From an uncultured Verrucomicrobiales bacterium (lineage in GTDB: Bacteria; Verrucomicrobiota; Verrucomicrobiia; Verrucomicrobiales; DEV007): 12,333 nucleotides of DNA. This document shows positions 5,585 through 12,333 of the stretch, piece after piece (positions within the stretch are counted from its first letter, which is position 1; the number at the start of each line of letters is the position of its first letter). Both the position numbers and the translations under genes were made by a program. Below the pieces are notes generated by a model, which saw only the letters and a program-made list of their open reading frames with translations, searched no databases and was not told the DNA's origin. The DNA lies in NCBI GenBank assembly GCA_937893785.1, contig CALCSP010000427.1, forward strand, positions 1 through 12,333, in the 5' to 3' direction.

Positions 5585-8380
5585 ATGAAGTGGTTTGTAT
5601 TTGGATTTCTCCTGTTATTCTCCTTTGGCTGCAGCAAAAATGGAGAGGCAGACCTGCGTTCCGCGCAGGCTTCAACCGAAATGACGGCTTATGTCGGCAT
5701 CTATCAGTCGAGCTCTGATAATACCGACGGATCCTCAACCTCGAAAAGTCGTCTGATCCTTCGTGGAGATGGCACCTTTGTTGAAGGCACCAAGGAAAAC
5801 CCTGACCTTAGTACAGGAACATGGGAAATCCCCGAGACTGATGCTGATCAGGGCGCGCAGGAAGTCCTCCTCCGTTACTCAAAAGGAGAACTCATCAATC
5901 AGGCATTCATTTGCAAGCTCTCCGCAGATGATCGCCTCATTACAGTGGCAAAGCTTGTGGAGGACAACCGCGAGGCCATTCCTGTTGGGCAACAAAGCCG
6001 CTACAAAAAAGAATTGTCCGGATTACATCCTCTGGTTCCTTTTGCCATTGGCTTGGCACTTCTCGGCATGTTCCTCTGGTATTTCGGTACTGATTCAGAC
6101 CGCAACCAGCGCCTTGTAGGTAGTGCACTGACCTTGGGCATCGTGAGTTTCTGTGTATACTCCGTCCTGCCTCCAGAAAAGAAAATCAAACGCGGCATGG
6201 ATCTTGCCGGGGGTGCTCGGTTCACACTCAAACTCGAACCAGGTATTGATGCTGAGCTTACTTCCGAGGATCAGGATCAAGCTGTTGACGTTCTAAACAC
6301 GCGTCTCAACGCACTGGGCACCAGTGACGTCAAGATCGCCAAGCAAGGAAAAGACCAAATCATTGTCGATGTGCCGAACAATGAAGGCCAGAAAATCGAT
6401 GAGCAGCGCCTCGGACAATTGCGCACGATCCTCACCCAGGCTGCCGTTCTGAACTTTCACCTCTCTCACATGGAAAACGGCACCCCGGAAGTTGTCCAAA
6501 AAATCGATGCGGGAGAAAACCCACTGGTTCTAGACTCGATTGTATTGCCTTTTCGCAATGATATGGGCAATTCAAGAAGTAAAATGCTCCTTGAGAAAGA
6601 GCCCGGCATTAAGGGGGAGGATGTAAACAATGCATGGACATACAACGAGGCTGGCAGCTGGAGCATCATGGTGGAAATGAAAGGCGACGGAAAAGATGCC
6701 CTTTACGAAATGAGCCGCAACAATGTCAACAACGGTCGCAGTATGGCTATTGTCCTAGATGATGAGATCATCTCCGCTCCAGGGTTTAATGAGGCGATTC
6801 CGGGAGGCACTGCTCGCATCACAGGCGACTTCAACAAAACAGAAGCAATCACGCTGGCAACCTCAATGAAAAATCCCCTGCGTTCTAAGCCGCAGGTCCT
6901 CTACGAGGAATACTTTCCGCCAACGCTCGCCAAGTCAGCAGTTCAACAAGGTCTGAGAGCAGGTCTTTGGGGTCTTGGATTAACCGCCTTCTTCATGCTC
7001 ATCTTCTATCGCTTTGCAGGAATCATCGCACTGTTGGGCCTCACCGTGAACGTTGTCCTGCTATTCGGAGTACTCGCCATTTTCCAGGCAGACTTTACAC
7101 TGGCAGGCATAGCCGGTGTAATCCTCACAATTGGCATCGCTATCGATGCCAACGTCCTAATCTACGAGAGGCTGCGGGAAGAAATAGCACAGGGTAAAAG
7201 CTTAGGTATGGCTATTAAAGCCGCCTACGACAAGGCGTTCTCCGCCATCTTTGACGCACAAATTACCACCTTGCTCACAGCGCTGGTGCTACTCTGGCTG
7301 GCAGAAGGTGCCATCAAGGGATTCGCGGTTACCCTAACCATCGGTATCCTGGTATCACTCTTTTCCGCGCTGTTGGTAACTCGGGTATGCTTCAACTGGC
7401 TCACCACCTCGAAGACCTTGCGAACCCTTTCCTTCATGAAGGTACTTTCGCAAAAAACCATCGACTTTTTAAACATCTCAAGAACCACTCGCTGGGTTTC
7501 CATCGCTCTCATTGCAACGGCATTTTTTGTAATGGGCGGGAAAGGCACCGATATGCTGGGTATTGAGTTCGCTGGTGGTGATCAAATTCGATTCCAAGCC
7601 AATGTGGATACAAAATTGGAGGACGTGGAGAATGCCATCAAGGAGATGGATCTAGATAAAACACCTAATATTCAATCCCTCACCCCGGTTGGTGGAACTG
7701 GAAAAATATTCTCGGTTCGAATCGACAAGGATAAAGGAAGCGAGGCAAAGAAATTGATTGCCGATACAGGCATGGCAATTGGTGAAATTCAATCTCAAGT
7801 TGTCTCCGGGGCAGTTGCAGGAAAAATGCTCACCAACTCGATTATCGCACTATGTGCCGGTCTGATCGCCATCTTTATCTATGTGACTTTCCGTTTTGAG
7901 TTCTCATTTGCACTGGGTGCAATTATTGCCCTCGCCCACGACCTCTTGATTGCCATCGGCATCACCGTCCTCAGCGGGCGTGAACTCAACCTTATTCTCG
8001 TTGGCGCATTCCTCACCATCGCAGGTTACTCAATTAACGATACCATTGTCGTCTTTGACCGGATCCGCGAAAGCCTGCGCAGCAAGCGAGGCAATGTGAA
8101 GAATATCATGAACCTTGCCATTAACACGACGCTTTCAAGGACCTTGCTGACAAGCTTGACCACCCTTCTGACAGTCGGTTGCCTTTTTGCCTTTGGAGGA
8201 CCTGCACTCAAGGACTTCTCCTTCGCCATCATTATTGGAGTTCTGGTCGGCACCTATTCATCCATCTTCGTTGCCTCCCCTGTCGTTTACTGGTGGGCAG
8301 TGAAGAGCAAGACCAACCTCAGGCGCGAAGTGCTAGATGCCGATCAGGAAACGGTTCCTCCCGCAATCACCGGCAGCTAG
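5585..8380 (+). CDS. secDF: Fused SecDF export protein with N-terminal lipoprotein-like domain
   Basis: This 931-aa inner-membrane protein uses the proton-motive force to pull secreted chains out of the SecYEG channel. The SecD half begins near residue 177 with a membrane span, then GMDLAGGARF (204-213), a large periplasmic P1 domain, and five spans at about 456-605 containing TIGIAIDANVLIYERLREE with the key Asp521. The SecF half has its first span at about 637-651, FAGGDQIRF (662-670), and spans at about 745-905 containing GYSINDTIVVFDRIRES with Asp819. Both proton-relay aspartates are present. Unusually, residues 1-16 (MKWFVFGFLLLFSFGC) resemble a lipoprotein signal ending in Cys16. They precede a soluble domain of about 125 residues with a DGTF...TGTWEIP pattern and an extra span at 149-167. 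No yajC lies upstream; the preceding 191 bp hold no gene. No Shine-Dalgarno sequence precedes the ATG. Confidence 0.95.
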   Translation: MKWFVFGFLLLFSFGCSKNGEADLRSAQASTEMTAYVGIYQSSSDNTDGSSTSKSRLILRGDGTFVEGTKENPDLSTGTWEIPETDADQGAQEVLLRYSKGELINQAFICKLSADDRLITVAKLVEDNREAIPVGQQSRYKKELSGLHPLVPFAIGLALLGMFLWYFGTDSDRNQRLVGSALTLGIVSFCVYSVLPPEKKIKRGMDLAGGARFTLKLEPGIDAELTSEDQDQAVDVLNTRLNALGTSDVKIAKQGKDQIIVDVPNNEGQKIDEQRLGQLRTILTQAAVLNFHLSHMENGTPEVVQKIDAGENPLVLDSIVLPFRNDMGNSRSKMLLEKEPGIKGEDVNNAWTYNEAGSWSIMVEMKGDGKDALYEMSRNNVNNGRSMAIVLDDEIISAPGFNEAIPGGTARITGDFNKTEAITLATSMKNPLRSKPQVLYEEYFPPTLAKSAVQQGLRAGLWGLGLTAFFMLIFYRFAGIIALLGLTVNVVLLFGVLAIFQADFTLAGIAGVILTIGIAIDANVLIYERLREEIAQGKSLGMAIKAAYDKAFSAIFDAQITTLLTALVLLWLAEGAIKGFAVTLTIGILVSLFSALLVTRVCFNWLTTSKTLRTLSFMKVLSQKTIDFLNISRTTRWVSIALIATAFFVMGGKGTDMLGIEFAGGDQIRFQANVDTKLEDVENAIKEMDLDKTPNIQSLTPVGGTGKIFSVRIDKDKGSEAKKLIADTGMAIGEIQSQVVSGAVAGKMLTNSIIALCAGLIAIFIYVTFRFEFSFALGAIIALAHDLLIAIGITVLSGRELNLILVGAFLTIAGYSINDTIVVFDRIRESLRSKRGNVKNIMNLAINTTLSRTLLTSLTTLLTVGCLFAFGGPALKDFSFAIIIGVLVGTYSSIFVASPVVYWWAVKSKTNLRREVLDADQETVPPAITGS

Positions 8381-8389
8381 AACGCACGC

Positions 8390-8418
8390 TTGACGTATCC
8401 CTCCAATACCTTTAGAAT
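8390..8418 (+). promoter_or_regulatory. Sigma70-type promoter of rpsU
   Basis: TTGACG (8390-8395) and TAGAAT (8413-8418) are separated by exactly 17 bp, each one mismatch from consensus. The expected transcript starts near 8425, leaving a leader of about 42 nt before the rpsU ATG at 8467. The leader is A-rich near the start (CCAAAAACAAACAT) and has no Shine-Dalgarno sequence. The promoter begins 10 bp after the secDF stop, so rpsU can be expressed independently of secDF. Confidence 0.7.
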
Positions 8419-8466
8419 GAACGCCCTTTCCGGTCCGAAAATGGACTCGAAACCAAAAACAAACAT

Positions 8467-8766
8467 ATGCCCGAAGTAGAAATCAAGAAAGGCGAGTCCG
8501 TCGACCGAGCTCTGAAGCGCTTGAAAAACAAGCTTGAAGCTGAAGGAATCATGGACGAAATGCGCCGCCTGAGAGCTTTTGAAACACCTATCCAGCGCTA
8601 TCGCCGTAAGCAGAGAACTGCAGCAAAAAAAACACGTATGCGGTTTCGGGCTAATCTACAGGTTTTCAGAAGGGACAACTCTCAAAAGGCTGCTGAACAG
8701 GAGCCGACCGCTGAAGCCGTGACCACGGCACCCACCACCTCGCCGGAAGAGAATAGTTCTGAGTAG
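8467..8766 (+). CDS. rpsU: 30S ribosomal protein S21 (bS21), long C-terminal tail
   Basis: This small-subunit protein sits near the 3' end of 16S rRNA and helps start translation. Residues 1-65 match bS21: EVEIKKGESVDRALKRLKNKLEAEG followed by a highly basic stretch with RRLRAFETP and RYRRKQRTAAKK. At 99 aa it is longer than the usual 60-75 aa. From about residue 72 onward it carries an acidic, low-complexity tail rich in Glu, Ala, Thr and Pro (AEQEPTAEAVTTAPTTSPEE). The gene has its own promoter upstream and an intrinsic terminator 61 bp downstream, so it is a single-gene transcription unit, perhaps with some read-through from secDF. The tail is in frame, with no sign of a frameshift. Confidence 0.93.
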   Translation: MPEVEIKKGESVDRALKRLKNKLEAEGIMDEMRRLRAFETPIQRYRRKQRTAAKKTRMRFRANLQVFRRDNSQKAAEQEPTAEAVTTAPTTSPEENSSE

Positions 8767-8818
8767 CAGAGTCTGCTTCGCGTGCGATTAGTCCATTAAA
8801 TTAAATAGCTCCTAATCG
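8765..8818 (+). repeat. Two small stem-loops in the rpsU 3' untranslated region
   Basis: AGCAGA (8765-8770) and TCTGCT (8772-8777) form an exact dyad that overlaps the rpsU stop codon. A second pairing is CGATTAG (8785-8791) with CTAATCG (8812-8818), enclosing a 20-nt AT-rich loop. With the terminator that follows, the 3' end of the rpsU message would be a series of three hairpins. Stability is not calculated. Confidence 0.4.
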
Positions 8819-8826
8819 ATTTACTG

Positions 8827-8857
8827 AACACCACCTTTTAAGGTGGTGTTTTTGTTT
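8827..8857 (+). terminator. Intrinsic terminator after rpsU
   Basis: AACACCACCTT (8827-8837) and AAGGTGGTGTT (8840-8850) are perfect 11-bp arms around a TT centre, followed by a T-rich tract (TTTTTGTTT to 8857). This is a textbook rho-independent terminator for the rightward strand. On the leftward strand the hairpin is followed by CAGTAAATC rather than a T-run, so it should stop the converging hem operon poorly, if at all. Confidence 0.92.
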
Positions 8858-8891
8858 CTGAGCTACTTGACCAATCATATTGGCTAGGGTG

Positions 8892-10424
8892 TCACGACAA
8901 TTTTGCAAAATAGTCAGCAATCGAATCCACCAAGCCCGGGATATTTGACTCCTTGGCCTCAATGTCAATCTCCAGCCCTGCAGAATGGAGGGCCGAAGAC
9001 GTCACTGGACCGATGCTAGCTATTAAAAGGTTCTCTGGAATTGGTAATCCCATATCGAGAAAATGCTCAACGGTGCTCGAACTAGTAAACGTGATCACAT
9101 CGGCACCTTCGGACTCAAACCTGCCAGCCGCCCCTGTTGGATCACCCATTTCACCAACGGTTCGGTAGGCAATAGCTTCATCAACGATGGCGCCTGCTTC
9201 AGTAAGTCCCTTTGCGATCACATCACGAGCCTGATCCGGGCGTACCAGTAGAAACATTTCATTCTCGACACTCTCATCATCAAGTAGCTTTTTCAGTAGG
9301 CCTTCAGCCACGTATTCATCAGGCAGTAAATCCACGGCCAAATTTCTTGCCTTTACCTTGGCAGCCGTTCCCGGTCCTATTGCTGCTATTCTCGCACCCC
9401 CGATCGATCGGGCGTCCTCGTAAAGCTTAAAGAAAAGGTCAAAAAAAGCATCAACCCCGTTGGGACTGGTAAATATGATCCAAGCATATTTATGGCTATC
9501 CTGCACCAATCTTCCAAAACTTTTAAGATCCTCAGGCGGATCAATTCGGATGGTCGGCAATTCATCTACGCTAGCCCCCAAGTTTCTCAGGCGGGCACTG
9601 AGCACACCAGCCTGAGACCGTGTACGGGTCACGATTATCTTTCTCCCGAACAATGGTCTTCTCTCAAACCAGTTAAGCTCAGAACGCAATTCAACGACAT
9701 TGCCAAACACCGCAACAGCCGGAGCCTTGAAGCCGGCACGCTGAACCCGGTCGGTAATGTCCTGAAGCTTGCCGACCAAAGTCTGCTGACTTCCTGTTGT
9801 TGCCCAACGAACAAGTGCGACCGGTGTGTCGGGATCTGTTCCGCCCTCAAGCATTTTGCTAACCACGTTTTGCAGTTGGCCCACCCCCATAAGCATGACC
9901 TTAGTACCCGCAGCCATGCCGATCTTACCATAATCGATCACAGTTTCGTCCTTTTCTGGGTCCTCATGCCCTGTAAAAATAGTGAGCTGTGAGCAATGGT
10001 CACGGTGCGTCACTGGGATACCTGCATAGGCAGGACCAGCAACTGACGAACTGATTCCAGGAACAATTTCAAAAGGCACACCGGCATCCTGTAATTCCTG
10101 AGCCTCTTCGCCACCCCGTCCAAAAACAAAAGGATCCCCCCCTTTAAGGCGGACAACAGTCTTGCCCTGGGATGAAAGATCGACGAGCAAGTCATTGAGC
10201 TTGTGCTGGGGTATGGCATGGTCGGCAGCTTTTTTCCCCGCATAAATACGCTCAGCTGATTGCGGAGCGTGGTTGAGAATCTCTGCATTGCAGAGATAAT
10301 CATAAACAACGACATCAGCCATCTCCAAGCACTCCTTTGCCCGCAGGGTCAGCAAGCCCGGGTCACCTGGACCCGCGCCTACGAGATAACATATACCGGG
10401 ATTATCTGCGCTTTGTTCACTCAT
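8892..10424 (-). CDS. cobA-hemD: Fused uroporphyrinogen-III C-methyltransferase / uroporphyrinogen-III synthase
   Basis: This 510-aa bifunctional tetrapyrrole enzyme has a methyltransferase half (about residues 10-250) that uses SAM to turn uroporphyrinogen III into precorrin-2. Its motifs are YLVGAGPGDPGLLTLRA, VVYDYL, VRLKGGDPFVFGRGGEE (residues 91-107) and AGIPVTHRD. The C-terminal half (about 258-508) is HemD, which closes and inverts ring D of hydroxymethylbilane. It opens with GRKIIVTRTRSQAGVLSARL and contains IIFTSPNGVDAFF, LLVRPDQARDV and ADVITFTSSSTVEHF. Unlike CysG, there is no N-terminal precorrin-2 dehydrogenase domain. The ATG overlaps the hemC stop by 4 bp (ATGA), so the two are translationally coupled. 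The fusion places the heme, siroheme and cobalamin branch point in one chain. Its 5' neighbours supply its substrate. Confidence 0.95.
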   Translation of the reverse strand: MSEQSADNPGICYLVGAGPGDPGLLTLRAKECLEMADVVVYDYLCNAEILNHAPQSAERIYAGKKAADHAIPQHKLNDLLVDLSSQGKTVVRLKGGDPFVFGRGGEEAQELQDAGVPFEIVPGISSSVAGPAYAGIPVTHRDHCSQLTIFTGHEDPEKDETVIDYGKIGMAAGTKVMLMGVGQLQNVVSKMLEGGTDPDTPVALVRWATTGSQQTLVGKLQDITDRVQRAGFKAPAVAVFGNVVELRSELNWFERRPLFGRKIIVTRTRSQAGVLSARLRNLGASVDELPTIRIDPPEDLKSFGRLVQDSHKYAWIIFTSPNGVDAFFDLFFKLYEDARSIGGARIAAIGPGTAAKVKARNLAVDLLPDEYVAEGLLKKLLDDESVENEMFLLVRPDQARDVIAKGLTEAGAIVDEAIAYRTVGEMGDPTGAAGRFESEGADVITFTSSSTVEHFLDMGLPIPENLLIASIGPVTSSALHSAGLEIDIEAKESNIPGLVDSIADYFAKLS

Positions 10425-11392
10425 CGCGATTGAATATCGATTCCCAGAACCTGCAATAATTCATCTGGCATTTTCTCAACATCTCCACGGGAACAGCAAA
10501 CCTTGCCTATTTTTGGTGGATTTTCAGGATTTGTTTCGTCAAAAACCACTGCTTCAAGATGCATCCTGGCATTACTCGATTCGAAGCTGGCACAAACACC
10601 AACTGGGGTATTACACCCTGCCCCAAGTAAATGAAGGAATTTGCGTTCAGCCGCAACCCTTATTGCCGTATCTTCATGATTAATCTGTCGCAAATAGCCT
10701 GCTACCGGTGATCCTGCCAATACCTCAATGGCTACCGCTCCTTGTGCACCTGCAGGAATAAACCCTGACTTTGGTAATACATGACAACCAAGAGTCGAAC
10801 CATCAATCTCAACTTGATTGGATCCTTGGTGATAATAACCAAGCCTTTCCATGCCGGCTTGGGCGAGAATAGTAGCATCACCCGCCTGACCACTGGCAAG
10901 CTTACGAAGGCGGGTCGGCACATTACCGCGTATATCACAAAACAAAAGATCCGGCCTCTTCCATGCCACAATCCGGTTACGCCGTATGCTACTCGTAGCC
11001 AAAGTTGCGCCTTCTGGCAAATCATTCAGGGAACAAGCATTCCCTTTCACCAACAGAATATCCTCAACAGGTGCTCTTGGCAACACCGCAACCAACTCAA
11101 ACCCGTCAGACAACCGTGCTGGTAAATCCTTGAGACTATGAATAGCCGCGTCAATTTCACCGGCAATAAGAGCATCCTCCAACTCCTTGGTGAAAACACC
11201 TTTCTCGGGAACCCCATTTTGAACCCTTGAGAAATCCGAAAGCTTAATATCCTGCCGCACATCACCACTGGTTTTAATCACCCGCTCCTGAATACCACCA
11301 TCAAATCCCGAGTGCCGCAACAACTCCATAGCCATCCTTGTCTGGGCAAGAGCAAGATCACTGCCACGAGTTCCTAAAACAATATCCTTCAT
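10421..11392 (-). CDS. hemC: Porphobilinogen deaminase (hydroxymethylbilane synthase)
   Basis: This cytoplasmic enzyme joins four porphobilinogens into hydroxymethylbilane, the substrate of HemD. I start it at the ATG at 11392 (MKDIVLGTRGSDLALAQ), giving 323 aa, typical of the family. An in-frame ATG at 11446 would overlap hemA and add residues unlike HemC. Motifs are GTRGSDLALAQ, IKTSGDV, the catalytic IHSLKDLP with Asp89, and TSSIRRNRIVAWKRPDL with the cofactor-contacting arginines. RGNVPTRLRKL is also present, and LGAGCNTPVG holds Cys260, which carries the dipyrromethane cofactor. It follows the hemA stop by 13 bp and overlaps the cobA-hemD start by 4 bp, so the three form one operon. All catalytic residues I could check are present. 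Confidence 0.96.
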   Translation of the reverse strand: MKDIVLGTRGSDLALAQTRMAMELLRHSGFDGGIQERVIKTSGDVRQDIKLSDFSRVQNGVPEKGVFTKELEDALIAGEIDAAIHSLKDLPARLSDGFELVAVLPRAPVEDILLVKGNACSLNDLPEGATLATSSIRRNRIVAWKRPDLLFCDIRGNVPTRLRKLASGQAGDATILAQAGMERLGYYHQGSNQVEIDGSTLGCHVLPKSGFIPAGAQGAVAIEVLAGSPVAGYLRQINHEDTAIRVAAERKFLHLLGAGCNTPVGVCASFESSNARMHLEAVVFDETNPENPPKIGKVCCSRGDVEKMPDELLQVLGIDIQSR

Positions 11393-11405
11393 TGCAAAAA
11401 GCTGC

Positions 11406-12333
11406 CTACAAGTCGAGTTCCGTTCCCCTTGCCAAAAGATCATCAAGACCGCAAATACTCATCTGTTCATCAATTAAAGTCTCACAATGAATCACCTGTT
11501 TCTCCCTTCGGTTCTTTGCGGTTGCAGCAATCTCCTGCAAGGCATCAAGATCATAGAGGTAAACACCGGAAAGATCAGATACATCCTGATCAACATCACG
11601 AGGCACTGCAATATCAATCATAAAAAGGGGTCTCCCACGGCGTTTCCTAACGGCTCTGGCCACTTCATTTACTCCAAGGATGCGGTGTGGGGCTGACGTG
11701 GATGTAATCACAATGTCTGCAAGCTTCAAGTTGTCGACTCCTTCTTCAAGCCGCATAGCTCTGCCATCCATGTCCTTGGCCAAATCCACAGCCTTTTCAT
11801 GCGATCGATTAGACACAATGACCCCCTTTACCCCCCGGCTTGCCAGTGTTTTAGTTACCGTCTTACCCATTTCCCCAGCACCAAAAACCATCACCATACA
11901 CCGAGAAAGATCTCCAAATATTTTTTCAGCAAGATCTACACCCGCAGACCCCACGGAAGTGGCCCCACGGGTGATCGAAGAATTTGTTCGAACAAACTTG
12001 GCAACCTTAAAAACGCTCTGGAACAACTTGTTGAGTCTTTTACCGGTATGCCCCGAACCATGCGCAAATGAGTAGGACTTCTTGACCTGCCCAAGGATTT
12101 CGGTTTCTCCAAGCACCATAGAATCAAGCCCGCTGGAAACCCTGCAAAGATGTCGCACCACTGACATACCGCGATACGTATACAATGGCAGTATGTCCGT
12201 GCCCCGTGACACAAACAAATCATTGAAAAATTCCTCAAGATCCGGCAATCCAGTCTCTTCTGCACTCACATAAATCTCCAATCGGTTACATGTTGACAGC
12301 ACTACCACCTCACTGACCGATTCAATGGCCGCA
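11406..12333 (-). CDS. hemA: Glutamyl-tRNA reductase, 5' end outside window, short C-terminus
   Basis: This enzyme reduces glutamyl-tRNA(Glu) to glutamate-1-semialdehyde with NADPH, the first committed step of C5-pathway heme synthesis. The frame is open to the window edge; 308 residues are visible and about 35 N-terminal residues are probably missing. The nucleophilic cysteine lies in VVLSTCNRLEIYV, followed by GLDSMVLGETEILGQVK, NSSITRGATSVGSAGVDLA, the NADPH loop FGAGEMGKT, and FMIDIAVPRDVDQ. The chain stops about 45 residues after that, inside the linker helix (ETLIDEQMSICGLDDLLARG). The roughly 100-residue C-terminal dimerisation domain of ordinary GluTR is absent. HemC begins 13 bp later, so no detached domain remains. 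An internal GTG at 12308 is not the true start, because conserved sequence precedes it. The promoter lies outside the window. Confidence 0.93.
   Translation of the reverse strand, partial: AAIESVSEVVVLSTCNRLEIYVSAEETGLPDLEEFFNDLFVSRGTDILPLYTYRGMSVVRHLCRVSSGLDSMVLGETEILGQVKKSYSFAHGSGHTGKRLNKLFQSVFKVAKFVRTNSSITRGATSVGSAGVDLAEKIFGDLSRCMVMVFGAGEMGKTVTKTLASRGVKGVIVSNRSHEKAVDLAKDMDGRAMRLEEGVDNLKLADIVITSTSAPHRILGVNEVARAVRKRRGRPLFMIDIAVPRDVDQDVSDLSGVYLYDLDALQEIAATAKNRREKQVIHCETLIDEQMSICGLDDLLARGTELDL

Noticed and set aside
8871..8883. CCAAT-CAT-ATTGG dyad as a terminator for the leftward hem operon
   Set aside because: A 5-bp stem with no T-run on the leftward strand does not meet the criteria for an intrinsic terminator.
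9492..9992. Rightward 166-codon frame inside cobA-hemD
   Set aside because: It is antisense to a gene with clear motifs in the leftward frame; composition looks random.
12306..12308. GTG at 12308 as the hemA start
   Set aside because: The frame continues to the window edge with residues (AAIESVSE before VVVLSTCNR) that fit the conserved GluTR N-terminal domain, so the real start is outside the window.

Overview
The window looks like chromosomal DNA from a Gram-negative-type bacterium of moderate GC (roughly half). My best guess is the Verrucomicrobia, perhaps the marine Opitutae/Puniceicoccales group. That rests on a single-chain SecDF, a long-tailed bS21, a hemA-hemC-cobA/hemD cluster, and starts that almost all lack a Shine-Dalgarno sequence. 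The taxonomic call is inference from gene style, not from a marker I could compare. I see no rRNA, tRNA, CRISPR array, insertion sequence or phage gene.

Layout. Positions 56-3055 read leftward: leuC and leuD (isopropylmalate isomerase, leucine synthesis), followed 16 bp later by an rmlB-type dTDP-glucose 4,6-dehydratase. A divergent AT-rich control region (about 3056-3216) carries a perfect 24-bp palindrome. Positions 3217-8766 read rightward: an unrecognised 66-aa protein, a short MetE-like (core) methyltransferase, a UlaG-like metallo-beta-lactamase-fold hydrolase 9 bp behind it, a 931-aa SecDF export protein with an unusual lipoprotein-like N-terminal domain, and rpsU (bS21). rpsU has its own sigma70-type promoter and a strong intrinsic terminator. 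Positions 8892-12333 read leftward again: hemA (cut by the window end), hemC and a cobA-hemD fusion, tightly packed as one tetrapyrrole operon that converts glutamyl-tRNA toward uroporphyrinogen III and precorrin-2.

Most of this is housekeeping. The points that stand out are the lipoprotein-like domain fused in frame to SecDF with a compatible membrane topology, a HemA that ends before the usual dimerisation domain, the related inverted repeats bracketing the 66-aa gene, and the MetE-like/MBL pair of unknown substrate. I found no clear defence system, mobile element or obviously new multi-gene system.
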